Below are positions 19,046 through 28,447 of a stretch of 49,575 bases of DNA, in pieces. Numbering within the stretch: the first letter of the stretch is position 1; each line of letters opens with the position of its first letter. The DNA comes from Psychrobacillus soli (GTDB taxonomy: Bacteria > Bacillota > Bacilli > Bacillales_A > Planococcaceae): NCBI RefSeq assembly GCF_006861775.1, contig NZ_VDGG01000017.1, forward strand, positions 425-49,999, read 5' to 3'. Below the pieces are notes generated by a model. The model did no database searches, was not told where the DNA came from, and saw nothing but the letters and a program-made list of their open reading frames with translations. Made by a program: the position numbers and the translations under genes.

Positions 19046-19241
19046 CTAGGACGAATCCCAATCGTGCCGACAATATAAAGCGTATCGTTTTGAACCCGCA
19101 CTCAGCAGGTGGGTGTCCTCTTTATTACTTTTGGCGTCCCTTATGTAGGGCATGTCAGTCATAATAAAAGTTAGACTCCCGACGATAAAAATTGTTCGGT
19201 CAAAACTGATTGCATGTTGCGAACACATCAGGATTCGTATT
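19046..19241 (-). ncRNA. ssrS: 6S RNA (BsrA/SsrS type)
   Basis: A housekeeping RNA that mimics an open promoter and binds sigma-A RNA polymerase. On the minus strand the 5' part contains CGAATCCTGATGTGTT and the 3' part GGATTCGTCC, which pair to close the rod. The interior contains TTTTGACCGAAC and TTATGACTGACATGCCC, typical of Bacillales 6S RNA. Position between aspS and yrvM/tcdA is the known bsrA locus. The transcript probably runs to the terminator near 19005 and is trimmed. The short open frame across it is spurious. Confidence 0.9.
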
Positions 19242-19247
19242 ACTTGT

Positions 19248-19276
19248 ATGATAGCATACGATTTATGAAACATCAA
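19248..19276 (-). promoter_or_regulatory. 6S RNA promoter
   Basis: On the minus strand TTGATG (19276-19271), 17 nt, and TATCAT (19253-19248) preceded by TGC (extended -10) form a good sigma-A promoter placed correctly for a start near 19241. Confidence 0.8.
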
Positions 19277-19344
19277 TCATTTTATCGTGATGTTTACCGA
19301 CTATTCTGAACTTTAAAATTCAGGACTTTTTTCTTATTCTTAAC

Positions 19345-19376
19345 TGTGAGACCACTCTAACTGCTGAGTGGTCACC
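19345..19376 (-). terminator. Probable aspS terminator hairpin
   Basis: On the minus strand GTGACCACTC pairs with GAGTGGTCTCA across an eight-base loop about 16 bases after the aspS stop. The following T content is modest, so termination strength is uncertain. Confidence 0.55.
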
Positions 19377-19391
19377 TGTTATCATTGCGTT

Positions 19392-21149
19392 TTATTTTAA
19401 CTTTAAATTTAACTCTTCTAGTTGGGCTTGTGCTACTGGACTAGGCGCTTGTGTTAATAAATCACTAGCACTTGCCGTTTTCGGGAAAGCGATTGTATCA
19501 CGTAAGTTTGTGCTACCTGACAGAAGCATCACGACACGGTCTAATCCAAATGCTACTCCACCATGCGGAGGAGTTCCATATTCAAAAGCTTCCATTAGGA
19601 AGCCAAATTGCTCTTTTGCTTCTTCTTCAGCGAATCCAAGTACTTGGAACATTTTTTCTTGTACATCTCTCGAATAAATACGTAATGATCCCCCGCCAAG
19701 CTCATAACCATTTAATACTAAGTCATATGCTTGCGCACGCACTTTACTTGGATCCGTATCCATTAACGGCAGATCTTCGTCGAATGGTCGTGTAAACGGA
19801 TGATGCGCTGCATAGTAACGACCTTCTTTTTCATCGTATTCAAATAATGGCCAGTTAACAACCCATAAAAATTCAAAATGATTTTCATCGATTAATCCTA
19901 AATCTTTTCCTAGTTTTAAGCGTAGTGCTCCTAGTGAATCAGCTACAACTGATTTTTTATCTGCTACAAATAACAGTAAATCTCCTGCAGAGGCTTCTAA
20001 TGTTTGGATTAAGCTCGCTTGTGCTTCTCCTTCGAAAAACTTAGCGATTGGCCCTTTTAGTCCTTCTTCGTCTACTTTCAACCAAGCAAGACCTTTAGCA
20101 CCGTAAATCCCTGCAAATTCACCTAAAGCATCGATATCTTTTCGTGAATAATTAGCTGCTGCTCCCTTCACATTAATCGCTTTTACTTGACCACCGGATT
20201 CTACTGCAGCAGCGAATACTTTAAATGCACTATCTTTTACAGTTTCCGATAAGTCTACTAACTCTAAACCAAATCGTACATCAGGTTTATCCGATCCATA
20301 ACGAGCCATCGCTTCATCGTAATCCATGCGTGCAAAAGGAATGGTCACATCAATACCTTTCACTTCTTTCATGATTTTTTTCATCATGCGCTCGTTCATC
20401 TCTAAAATTTCATCCATCGATAGGAAACTCATTTCCATATCGATTTGTGTAAATTCAGGCTGACGGTCTGCACGTAAATCTTCATCACGGAAACATCTTG
20501 CAATTTGATAATAACGTTCAAAACCAGCTACCATTAACATTTGCTTAAACAATTGAGGAGATTGCGGTAATGCATAAAACTCTCCATTATGCACACGACT
20601 AGGAACTAAATAGTCACGCGCTCCTTCTGGTGTAGATTTTGTTAAAATAGGTGTTTCTACTTCTAAAAACCCTTCATCATCTAAGAAACGTCTAACCGTT
20701 TTTGTAATATCTGAACGCATTTTGAATGTGTCATACATAACCGGTCTTCTTAAATCTAAGTAACGATATTTTAATCGAACATCTTCTCCGGCATCTGTTT
20801 GGTTTTCAATAGCAAACGGTGGCGTTTTAGCATCATTAATAATGACTACTTCTGTTGCATGCACTTCAATCGCACCAGAAGTAATATTAGGATTTACTTG
20901 ATTGGCCGCACGCGCAATTACAGTTCCAGTCACTTGAATAATGTATTCATTGCGAAGTTTATCTGCAACTTCGATCGCCGCTTCCGAAATTTCTGGGTTA
21001 AAAACTACTTGTACTAGTCCTGAACGATCCCGAACATCAACAAATATTAATCCACCTAAATCTCTTCGCTTTTGTACCCAACCGATTAGCTGGATGGACT
21101 CGCCAATATGTTGTTCATTTAACTGTCCACTTGTATGTGTTCTGTTCAT
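19392..21149 (-). CDS. aspS: Aspartate-tRNA ligase
   Basis: A bacterial-type class IIb synthetase of 585 residues with an N-terminal OB fold ([19 protein letters not shown]) for anticodon binding. Motif 2 is in [20 protein letters not shown] and motif 3 in [13 protein letters not shown], with the GAD insertion domain between them typical of bacterial AspRS. The start ATG overlaps the hisS stop codon by four bases (ATGA), so the two are translated from one message governed by the hisS T-box. Confidence 0.97.
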   Translation of the reverse strand: MNRTHTSGQLNEQHIGESIQLIGWVQKRRDLGGLIFVDVRDRSGLVQVVFNPEISEAAIEVADKLRNEYIIQVTGTVIARAANQVNPNITSGAIEVHATEVVIINDAKTPPFAIENQTDAGEDVRLKYRYLDLRRPVMYDTFKMRSDITKTVRRFLDDEGFLEVETPILTKSTPEGARDYLVPSRVHNGEFYALPQSPQLFKQMLMVAGFERYYQIARCFRDEDLRADRQPEFTQIDMEMSFLSMDEILEMNERMMKKIMKEVKGIDVTIPFARMDYDEAMARYGSDKPDVRFGLELVDLSETVKDSAFKVFAAAVESGGQVKAINVKGAAANYSRKDIDALGEFAGIYGAKGLAWLKVDEEGLKGPIAKFFEGEAQASLIQTLEASAGDLLLFVADKKSVVADSLGALRLKLGKDLGLIDENHFEFLWVVNWPLFEYDEKEGRYYAAHHPFTRPFDEDLPLMDTDPSKVRAQAYDLVLNGYELGGGSLRIYSRDVQEKMFQVLGFAEEEAKEQFGFLMEAFEYGTPPHGGVAFGLDRVVMLLSGSTNLRDTIAFPKTASASDLLTQAPSPVAQAQLEELNLKLK

Positions 21150-22441
21150 TGTTCTTTTGCCTCCACTTGTGTTGTTATACTAATTTTTACTTGCTCAATT
21201 AATGTGCTAAATGGGACAAGCTGCTGCTCTCCTGTTGCTAAGTCTTTTAGCATTGCACTTTGCTTTTCGAGTTCATCATCCCCGATTACGAGCACTAATT
21301 TTGCTTTTAGACGATCTGCAGATTTCATTTGTGTTTTTATTTTTCGATCTAAATAATCCATTTCCGCCGTAATCTCGTTGTTCCGTAATTCATATGTAAG
21401 CTCGACTGCTTTTTTCTTTGCAGCTTCCCCCATACCAATTACATATACATCTAAAGTAGAAAGATCCGCCCATTTATTGTTCTCAGCTTCTACTGCAAGT
21501 AATAATCGTTCAATACTCATCGCAAATCCAATACCAGGTGAAGCGGGTCCACCAAGTTCTTCTACAAGTCCGTTATATCTCCCACCACCTGCTAGTGTTG
21601 TAATTGCACCAAAACCTTCCGCTGTACTCATAATTTCAAACGCGGTGTGATTGTAATAGTCAAGTCCACGAACTAAATTAGGATCTACTTCGTAAGGAAT
21701 ATTCAGTAAGCTGAGATATTCTTTCACTTTTTCAAAATAAGCAGCTGATTCTTCATTTAAATAATCGGTTAAAGAAGGAGCAGTTGCCATTAACGGATGA
21801 TTACGATCTACTTTACAATCTAAAATGCGAAGTGGATTTTTTTGCAATCTATTTTGACAATCCGAGCAAAATTCTGCAATATGCGGTTCAAAATGATTTA
21901 CTAATGCTTCTTTATGCGCTACCCGGCTTTCCGTATCACCAAGCGAATTTATAACGAGCTTCAGTTTTTTCAAGCCCGCTTTTTGATATACAGACATCGC
22001 AAGTGAAATTACTTCCGCATCGATTGCCGGATCTGCACTACCAATTGCTTCAATTCCAAATTGAACAAATTGACGATATCGTCCAGCTTGTTGGCGTTCG
22101 TAACGGAACATTGGTCCCATATAGTACAATTTCACCGGTTGGTCTGGGTATCCAAACATTTTATGTTCTACAAATGCACGCACGGCAGATGCTGTACCTT
22201 CCGGACGAAGCGTAAGCGAACGGTCCCCGCGATCTTGGAATGTATACATTTCTTTTTGGACGATATCTGTTGTATCTCCAACACTTCTTGTGAATAGCTC
22301 CGTATGCTCGAAAATTGGTGTTCGAATTTCTTTATATTGATACATTCGACAAGTTTCTCTTATTAGCTCTTCTACTACTTGCCACTTCCCTGTTTCGGAG
22401 GGTAAAATATCTTGCGTTCCTCTTGGTACTTTAATATCCAT
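21146..22441 (-). CDS. hisS: Histidine-tRNA ligase
   Basis: A class IIa synthetase of 431 residues. Motif 2 is visible as [13 protein letters not shown], the histidine-specific segments as [14 protein letters not shown] and [14 protein letters not shown], and motif 3 as [13 protein letters not shown]. The C-terminal anticodon-binding domain follows. The ATG has an AAAGGAGG ribosome binding site. Immediately before that site a palindromic repeat sits in the leader, downstream of the T-box terminator. Operon partner aspS overlaps its end. Confidence 0.97.
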   Translation of the reverse strand: MDIKVPRGTQDILPSETGKWQVVEELIRETCRMYQYKEIRTPIFEHTELFTRSVGDTTDIVQKEMYTFQDRGDRSLTLRPEGTASAVRAFVEHKMFGYPDQPVKLYYMGPMFRYERQQAGRYRQFVQFGIEAIGSADPAIDAEVISLAMSVYQKAGLKKLKLVINSLGDTESRVAHKEALVNHFEPHIAEFCSDCQNRLQKNPLRILDCKVDRNHPLMATAPSLTDYLNEESAAYFEKVKEYLSLLNIPYEVDPNLVRGLDYYNHTAFEIMSTAEGFGAITTLAGGGRYNGLVEELGGPASPGIGFAMSIERLLLAVEAENNKWADLSTLDVYVIGMGEAAKKKAVELTYELRNNEITAEMDYLDRKIKTQMKSADRLKAKLVLVIGDDELEKQSAMLKDLATGEQQLVPFSTLIEQVKISITTQVEAKEQ

Positions 22442-22466
22442 GGCTGTTGCCTCCTTTTTTTGCTTA

Positions 22467-22590
22467 TCAATTACGCCTTGGCGTAATTGCGTCCAGATTT
22501 TGAATCGAGCATACTCGATTCAAAATCTATGCCATCCGCCGGAGACTTTATCTTTATTCAACGCGTGTTTCGACATTCGTTGAATAAAAA
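22467..22590. repeat. Palindromic repeat in the hisS leader, family C short form
   Basis: Contains the AATTACGCC/GGCGTAATT palindrome (22469-22488), a perfect 15-bp hairpin AGATTTTGAATCGAG/CTCGATTCAAAATCT (22495-22528), the CATCCGCCGGAG block, and a terminal stem TTTATTCAACG/CGTTGAATAAA (22553-22563 with 22578-22588). It lacks the central module of the long copy at 18778. It occupies the hisS 5' untranslated region between the T-box terminator and the ribosome binding site. Confidence 0.82.
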
Positions 22591-22591
22591 T

Positions 22592-22870
22592 AAAAAAAGC
22601 CCTCATCCCTTGCATATAGCAAGGGACGAGAGCTTATATAAGCTTCCGCGGTTCCACCCTAGTTGGTCAAAAAAACTGACCCTCTCAACTCTGGATAACG
22701 GCCAGCTCCGTTTTTGCCTACTAAAAAAATTCTCTTTCGACAAAAATCCTCTCGAATGTTGTTCACTGAGTTCGTCTGTAGGAAAGATTTCAGCCACGTC
22801 TTTCCTTCTCTTGCCATCCGTTTGAAACAGTTACTTTTTCGGTCATCGGTTTATTATAGTTTTTAATTAT
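22592..22870 (-). promoter_or_regulatory. T-box riboswitch leader of hisS-aspS
   Basis: The T-box sequence AGGGTGGAACCGCG is at 22660-22647 on the minus strand. The terminator stem CGTCCCTTG/CAAGGGATG with flanking AGCT/GGGCT pairs and seven Ts follows at about 22633-22592. Upstream is a long stem I region with AAAGTA. A CAT triplet near the base of that stem is a candidate histidine specifier, but I could not fix the specifier loop with confidence. Uncharged tRNA-His would favour readthrough into both genes. Confidence 0.9.
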
Positions 22871-22875
22871 ACTTT

Positions 22876-22904
22876 ATCTTAATAACGGAAGCGAAATAAG
22901 TCAA
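22876..22904 (-). promoter_or_regulatory. hisS-aspS promoter
   Basis: On the minus strand TTGACT (22904-22899), 17 nt and TAAGAT (22881-22876) precede the T-box leader. A TATAAT lies ten bases further downstream but lacks a -35 at normal spacing. Confidence 0.6.
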
Positions 22905-22968
22905 CCCTTTTGAAGAAAAGGTAGAAATTTTATATCAGAATATTTACAATGGTAGTGGGAGTGATTCA

Positions 22969-24498
22969 GTGAAAAATAAAATACTGCAGAAAATAACATT
23001 TTTTTTCCTTGCTGTCATTCTACTTATTCCAACTTTTCCAGTAGAAGCACAGGAAAACGAAGTGAGCGTAAATGTTGCTTCGTTGAAAGTTCGATCTGGC
23101 CCGGGACTTACATACGATACAATTGGAGCAGTTACACAAAATGACAAACTAATTGTTATCGATAAAGAAAATGATTGGCTCCAGGTTAAATATGGCACCA
23201 CGACTGGTTGGGTTGCCAGTTGGTATACATCAAGTGAAACGATCGAAATGACGAATAAACTAATCGTTTCAAAAGTAAACCGATTAAATGTACGAACAGA
23301 GCCATCTACTTCCTCTGCCGTTATCGGTCAGCTAAGTGAGGGAGACCAAACACCTGCCTACAAATCAGAAGGTGAATGGATTGAAATTGATTTTCAAGGT
23401 AGAAAAGGCTGGGTAAACGGGGCATATATTACGGTTGCACAACAAACTCCGAACGGTATGACGAACTCTAAAACTCCTTCTTTAGAGAAACAATTTGTTG
23501 TATCTGTAGATATACTAAACGTTCGGACACAAGCAGATCTTTCGTCCAAACAAATTGGACAAGTGACAAAAGGAACACAATTAGAAGTACTTGACACCGA
23601 TCATAATTGGGTAAAAGTACAATTGGATAATGGAAAAAGTGGTTGGGTATACAGCTTTTATGGTACATTTTCAAATGAAATGCAATCCACGCAGTCTTCC
23701 GAATCGACTAATACAATCACTATTTTATACAATGGAACTAATTTACGTTCAGACAGCACGACAAATAGTGCAGTTGTAAAGCGGGTAGATGCCGGGGAAA
23801 CTTTTGAAGTAACAGACAAAGTAAACGATTGGTATAAAATCATTTTGGAGAACAAATCAATAGCATATGCTGCAAGTTGGGTCGTGTCGGCATCCAATTC
23901 TATTGTTAGCACAGACTTACCGATACAAGAAAATAAGCAACCAAGAAAAAAGGGGACGCTCAAAGGTTTATCCATTGTGATTGATGCTGGTCATGGCGGA
24001 AATGATCGTGGAACTACGGGAGCTCTTGGAACAGATGAAAAAGATATTACTTTGTTAACTGCAGAGTTACTTTCTTCCAAATTACAAGCAGCAGGTGCGA
24101 ATGTCATTATGACGAGACAATCGGATGTATACGTTGATCTTCGAAAACGTGTTTCCATCGGTCACCAAGCAGCTGCTGATGCATTTATTAGTCTACATTA
24201 CGATGCAGTGGAAAATAGCACTGTTCGAGGGTATACAACGTATTACATGCATAGCTATCAAAAGAAACTAGCGGAATATGTACATGCTGGACTAGGTAAT
24301 ACGATTTCACTTAGAGATCGTGGTGCGCAACCAGGTAATTATTTAGTGCTACGCGAAAATAGACAAAATGCAATTTTAATAGAGCTAGGATATTTGAGTA
24401 ATCCTACGGAAGAACGAAATGTCACGACTAGACAGTTTAGAGAACAAGCGACACATGGTATTTATAATGGAATTATTAATTACTTTGATGATCAGTGA
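22969..24498 (+). CDS. yrvJ: Secreted N-acetylmuramoyl-L-alanine amidase with four SH3b domains (YrvJ-like)
   Basis: A cell-wall hydrolase of 509 residues. A signal peptide occupies about 1-28 (VEAQE cleavage region). Four bacterial SH3 domains follow at roughly 32-86, 98-155, 177-232 and 250-305, each with an LNVRT-like strand and a GWV motif, which would bind the wall. The amidase_3 domain spans about 334-505 with zinc ligands His342, Glu357 and His410 and catalytic Glu472 (IELGYLSNP). Translation starts at GTG after GGGAGTG. Transcribed divergently from hisS. Confidence 0.95.
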   Translation: MKNKILQKITFFFLAVILLIPTFPVEAQENEVSVNVASLKVRSGPGLTYDTIGAVTQNDKLIVIDKENDWLQVKYGTTTGWVASWYTSSETIEMTNKLIVSKVNRLNVRTEPSTSSAVIGQLSEGDQTPAYKSEGEWIEIDFQGRKGWVNGAYITVAQQTPNGMTNSKTPSLEKQFVVSVDILNVRTQADLSSKQIGQVTKGTQLEVLDTDHNWVKVQLDNGKSGWVYSFYGTFSNEMQSTQSSESTNTITILYNGTNLRSDSTTNSAVVKRVDAGETFEVTDKVNDWYKIILENKSIAYAASWVVSASNSIVSTDLPIQENKQPRKKGTLKGLSIVIDAGHGGNDRGTTGALGTDEKDITLLTAELLSSKLQAAGANVIMTRQSDVYVDLRKRVSIGHQAAADAFISLHYDAVENSTVRGYTTYYMHSYQKKLAEYVHAGLGNTISLRDRGAQPGNYLVLRENRQNAILIELGYLSNPTEERNVTTRQFREQATHGIYNGIINYFDDQ

Positions 24499-25017
24499 TT
24501 AAGAAAAGACAAAGGATTTCACTTGTAAGTTTCGGTTCTCTTTGGACGAAATAATTGCTACACCATTATCATAAAAATAACTTTTAGGGGTGTGACAACG
24601 TCACACCCCTAAACCACCTTTTCAGATAATCCTGTGGCGGATATTTGTCCGTCACTACCCGAAAAAGTTCAAGTGATAAGTGCAATTTCTTTGGATAAGA
24701 TAAGAGGATATACTTTCAATTAAGAGAGCTTGCGAAGATACAATTTCGCTCGCACATTTGCTTTCGAACAGGAAGTCTCTTGCTTATTTTTTTGAAAAGA
24801 TACACCTTTGCATCGGTGATACTAATTATCCTAGGGACACTTTTTTATAAAATAGTAAGAAAGAAACCAATAAACAAGCGGTGAGCAGCCAAAATTGTAT
24901 CTTTGGCTGCCTAATAATGAATAAGAAAGTAAGCTATTCTCTCATTAACATAAAGCTTCGCATTTTGTTTCTTTATGTTATAGGAGTACGACGGTCGAAT
25001 GTGAGTAATAGGATTAC
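24499..25017. other. Hairpin-rich gene-free region after the amidase
   Basis: No convincing gene is seen. The region is AT-rich and holds several hairpins: TTTAGGGGTGTGAC/GTCACACCCCTAAA (24583-24613, perfect 14 bp, three-base loop), GTGGCGGA/TCCGTCAC (24634-24655), GCAGCCAAA/TTTGGCTGC near 24886-24911, and AACATAAA/TTTATGTT near 24947-24981. The first may end the amidase transcript though it has no T-run. A frame at 24881-25096 lacks a ribosome binding site and runs through the next terminator. Confidence 0.6.
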
Positions 25018-25068
25018 CGAAAAAAATACGATAGGGGCGCTAGCACAGCTAGCGCTCCTATCGTATTT
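25018..25068 (-). terminator. Strong terminator downstream of dtd
   Basis: Two 21-base arms (25024-25044 and 25048-25068) pair with one G-U wobble across a three-base loop. Seven Ts follow on the minus strand. It lies about 100 nt past dtd and closes the relA-dtd transcript. Confidence 0.88.
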
Positions 25069-25170
25069 AAAAATCCCGGTAAAACAGTATGACTAAACAT
25101 TCTAGTCCAAAGTACTCCGAAAACCTACTTGAACAATCTGCATTAATACATTGGATATTCAACATATCCA

Positions 25171-25608
25171 TTAAGCTTCTAACATAATGGTCACTGGGCC
25201 GTCGTTTGTGAATGTTACATCCATCATTGCACCAAAAACACCTGTTTCCACCGTAAATCCTTTTTCACGAAGCTTCGTGTTAAATAATTCCCATAATGGT
25301 TTCGCTATCTCTGGACGGGCTGCTTCTGTAAAACTCGGTCTTCTACCTTTTCGCGTATCTGCATATAATGTAAACTGGGAAACGGAAAGAATGGAACCTT
25401 CTACTTCTTTGATGGAATGATTCATCTTCCCTTCCTCATCTTCAAATAATCGCAAACCAGCAATTTTATCTGCTAAATAATTTATTTCTTTATCACTATC
25501 GGTTGAAGTAATGCCAACTAATAATACATAACCGTGATCAATTTTCCCTGTTACTTGTCCATCTACTGTAACACTGGCATTTCGACAACGTTGAAGCAAC
25601 ACTTTCAT
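25171..25608 (-). CDS. dtd: D-aminoacyl-tRNA deacylase
   Basis: Removes D-amino acids wrongly attached to tRNA. The 145-residue protein has the family's catalytic [19 protein letters not shown] segment near 76-94 and the C-terminal [11 protein letters not shown], containing the G-x-P motif that excludes L-amino acids. AAAGGAG precedes the ATG. It follows relA by 15 bases, the same arrangement as in B. subtilis. Confidence 0.96.
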   Translation of the reverse strand: MKVLLQRCRNASVTVDGQVTGKIDHGYVLLVGITSTDSDKEINYLADKIAGLRLFEDEEGKMNHSIKEVEGSILSVSQFTLYADTRKGRRPSFTEAARPEIAKPLWELFNTKLREKGFTVETGVFGAMMDVTFTNDGPVTIMLEA

Positions 25609-25623
25609 AATACGGTAACTCCT

Positions 25624-27816
25624 TTAATTAATAATTCGTTGAACTGAATATACATCCGGTAATTGTTTAATCCGATCCGCTACTTTGTGTAAATGGGCAA
25701 TATTTGAAATGAGAATCGTTAAATGGATATTGGCCATGTCATTTTCGGTTTTACCATTTACAGCTGCAATATTAGTCTTCGATTCATTGACCACTTGTAA
25801 TACTTCGTTGAGTAATCCTGGACGGTCAAATCCGGACACTTCAATATCTACTTGATATTCTTTTCTTATCGGCACATCGGACTGTTCCCACTCAACTTCG
25901 ATAATTCTGGAATGGGCATCGTCGCTTTGTACGTTCGGACAATCTGCACGGTGAACCGATACGCCTCTTCCTTTCGTTATGAACCCGACAATTTCATCGC
26001 CAGGGACAGGGCTACAACAGCGAGAAAGGCGAATTAATAGATTCTCAATCCCTTTTACGATAACACCTGATTCGGTCGATTTTTTAATAGTAGGTGCTTT
26101 CATTTCTGTTGTGATTTTTTCGAGTGCTTCTTCTTGATCACGAATTTTACGCATTTTTTCTGCTAAACGGTTCACTACTTGTTGTGCGGTGATTCCATTA
26201 AAACCAACTGCCGCGTATAAATCTTCTTCCCCTGCAAACGCATATTTTTCACAAACACGCTTAATATTTTCAGAAGTTAATACTTCTTTTGTGTCAAATT
26301 CTTGTGCTTTAATTTCTTTTTCTACTAGTTCTTTCCCTTTCAACACGTTTTCATCACGAAGTTGTTTTTTAAAGAACTGTTTGATTTTATTTTTGGCTTG
26401 AGAAGATTGCGCAATTTTTAGCCAATCTTTACTAGGACCAAATGATTGTTTCGACGTTAACACTTCAATAATATCGCCTGTTTTTAGCTTTGTATCGAGC
26501 GGAACCATTTTACCGTTTACTTTCGTACCAATTGTTTTATTTCCAACTTCAGAATGCACTCGGTAAGCAAAGTCAATCGGTACTGAACCAGCTGGAAGCT
26601 CGACAACATCCCCTTTCGGTGTAAAGACATACACCATATCGGAAAATAGATCGAATTTTAAAGACTCCATAAATTCCTCTGCGTTCGACGATTCTTGCTG
26701 AAATTCAAGGATTTCCCTAAACCAAGTCAGTTTAGAATCAATGGTTTGTTTACTTACCTCTACTCTTCTTCCTTCTTTATACGCCCAGTGAGCTGCAACA
26801 CCGTATTCTGCAATATTATGCATCTCTTCTGTACGAATTTGCACTTCTAGCGGATCCCCATTAGGCCCGATTACCGTAGTATGGAGGGATTGATACAGAT
26901 TTTGCTTTGGCATGGCAATATAATCTTTAAATCTTCCAGGCATCGGTTTCCACAATGTATGGATAACACCTAAAACCGCATAACAATCTTTTATACTTTT
27001 AACAATAATCCGCATTGCGAGCAAATCATAAATTTCATTAAACTGTTTGTTTTGGACAACCATTTTACGATAAATACTATAAATATGTTTTGGGCGACCT
27101 GATACATCTGCAATTACTTCCATCTCATCTAGTTGCTTGCGAATATCATTCATGACATCTTTTAAGTAAGATTCACGCTCCGTACGCTTTTTCTTCATGA
27201 AATTAACAATTCGATAATATTGTTGTGGATTTAAGTAACGTAATGCCGTATCTTCTAATTCCCACTTCACCGCAGAAATTCCTAGTCGATGCGCAAGTGG
27301 CGCGAAAATTTCTAAGGTTTCATTGGAAATACGACGTTGTTTCGCCTCTGGTAAATGTTTTAACGTACGCATATTATGTAAACGGTCCGCAAGCTTTATA
27401 AGGATAATTCGAATATCTTGTGCCATAGCGATAAACATTTTACGATGATTTTCTGCTTGTTGTTCTTCTTTGGACATATATTTAATCTTGCCAAGTTTTG
27501 TAACGCCATCTACTAAAAGCGCCACTTCTTCATTGAATTCTGAAACAATATCTTCTCGTGTGTATTCGGTATCTTCTACCACATCATGTAGAAAACCAGC
27601 TGCAACGGTTTCTGGATCCATCTGAAGATCAGCTAAGATTCCGGCTACTTGAATTGGATGTAAAATATATGGTTCACCAGAATTTCGAAACTGTTCTCGA
27701 TGTGCATGCTCTGCAAGTTCATATGCTTTTTTCACAAAATTCACATGCTCTTCGTTCATATAATTGGAAAGTGTATCGAAAACATCTTCTGCTGTCTTCA
27801 CTTGATCTTTTGCCAT
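25624..27816 (-). CDS. relA: Bifunctional (p)ppGpp synthetase/hydrolase Rel
   Basis: The long RSH enzyme that makes and degrades the alarmone (p)ppGpp. The 730-residue protein keeps the hydrolase residues His53 and His77-Asp78 (FLHDVVEDT), so both activities are expected. The synthetase domain with LYQSLHTTV lies near 235-350, a TGS domain near 390-450, a conserved Cys-containing region ([17 protein letters not shown]) near 560-585, and an ACT domain at the end. It follows apt by 118 nt, with a terminator and a small palindrome between them. Confidence 0.97.
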   Translation of the reverse strand: MAKDQVKTAEDVFDTLSNYMNEEHVNFVKKAYELAEHAHREQFRNSGEPYILHPIQVAGILADLQMDPETVAAGFLHDVVEDTEYTREDIVSEFNEEVALLVDGVTKLGKIKYMSKEEQQAENHRKMFIAMAQDIRIILIKLADRLHNMRTLKHLPEAKQRRISNETLEIFAPLAHRLGISAVKWELEDTALRYLNPQQYYRIVNFMKKKRTERESYLKDVMNDIRKQLDEMEVIADVSGRPKHIYSIYRKMVVQNKQFNEIYDLLAMRIIVKSIKDCYAVLGVIHTLWKPMPGRFKDYIAMPKQNLYQSLHTTVIGPNGDPLEVQIRTEEMHNIAEYGVAAHWAYKEGRRVEVSKQTIDSKLTWFREILEFQQESSNAEEFMESLKFDLFSDMVYVFTPKGDVVELPAGSVPIDFAYRVHSEVGNKTIGTKVNGKMVPLDTKLKTGDIIEVLTSKQSFGPSKDWLKIAQSSQAKNKIKQFFKKQLRDENVLKGKELVEKEIKAQEFDTKEVLTSENIKRVCEKYAFAGEEDLYAAVGFNGITAQQVVNRLAEKMRKIRDQEEALEKITTEMKAPTIKKSTESGVIVKGIENLLIRLSRCCSPVPGDEIVGFITKGRGVSVHRADCPNVQSDDAHSRIIEVEWEQSDVPIRKEYQVDIEVSGFDRPGLLNEVLQVVNESKTNIAAVNGKTENDMANIHLTILISNIAHLHKVADRIKQLPDVYSVQRIIN

Positions 27817-27849
27817 GCTAAGCTCACCTGATTTCGTTTATATTTATTA

Positions 27850-27867
27850 AATACGCCTTGGCGTAAT
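27850..27867. repeat. Solo copy of the family C end palindrome
   Basis: TACGCC (27852-27857) and GGCGTA (27860-27865) reproduce the palindrome that starts both family C elements (18778 and 22469), but nothing else of the element is present. It lies between the apt terminator and relA. Confidence 0.6.
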
Positions 27868-27900
27868 AAAGTTAAAATGATATATAAGTTATATTCTATA

Positions 27901-27930
27901 AAAAAAAAGAGGGACTTGTAAAGTCCGCCC
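27901..27930 (-). terminator. apt terminator
   Basis: On the minus strand GGGCGGACTT pairs with AAGTCCCTC and is followed by eight or more Ts, four bases after the apt stop. Confidence 0.85.
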
Positions 27931-27934
27931 TTAT

Positions 27935-28447
27935 TTAGTACTGCATTAATGTGCAAATATCGTAATCTTTTAGCTTCTTTCGTCCTTCCAGGTATGTAAG
28001 TTCGATTAAGAATGCACAACCTACTACGACCCCGCCCAATTCTTCTACTAATTGAATCGTTGCATCAATTGTACCGCCAGTTGCTAGTAAATCATCTACA
28101 ATTAGTACACGTTGTCCAGGTTTAACCGCATCTTTATGCATAGTAAGAATATCTTTACCATATTCTAACCCATACTCAGCACGAATTACTTCCCGTGGAA
28201 GCTTTCCTTCTTTACGGACTGGAGCAAAGCCTATTCCAAGTGAATAAGCAACAGGACATCCGATGATAAATCCACGCGCTTCCGGTCCAACTATAATATC
28301 AACATTTACCTTTTTCGCATATTCTACAATTTGATCCGTTGCATACTTATATGCTTCCCCGTTATCCATAATTGTCGTAATATCCTTAAAACTAATACCT
28401 GGTTTTGGCCAATCTTCAACCGTTGTTACATATTGCTTTAAATCCAT
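27935..28447 (-). CDS. apt: Adenine phosphoribosyltransferase
   Basis: Salvages adenine to AMP using PRPP. The 170-residue protein has the PRPP-binding motif [14 protein letters not shown] at 114-127 and the [11 protein letters not shown] segment near 53-63, at the family's usual length. Its start lies inside the recJ stop region (ten-base overlap), so apt is probably translated by coupling from recJ. Confidence 0.97.
   Translation of the reverse strand: MDLKQYVTTVEDWPKPGISFKDITTIMDNGEAYKYATDQIVEYAKKVNVDIIVGPEARGFIIGCPVAYSLGIGFAPVRKEGKLPREVIRAEYGLEYGKDILTMHKDAVKPGQRVLIVDDLLATGGTIDATIQLVEELGGVVVGCAFLIELTYLEGRKKLKDYDICTLMQY

Noticed and set aside
19046-19276. A 76-residue frame on the minus strand
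   Set aside because: It lies entirely within the 6S RNA gene and its promoter.
24881-25096. A 71-residue frame after the amidase
   Set aside because: No ribosome binding site, and it crosses a strong terminator palindrome that explains its last third.
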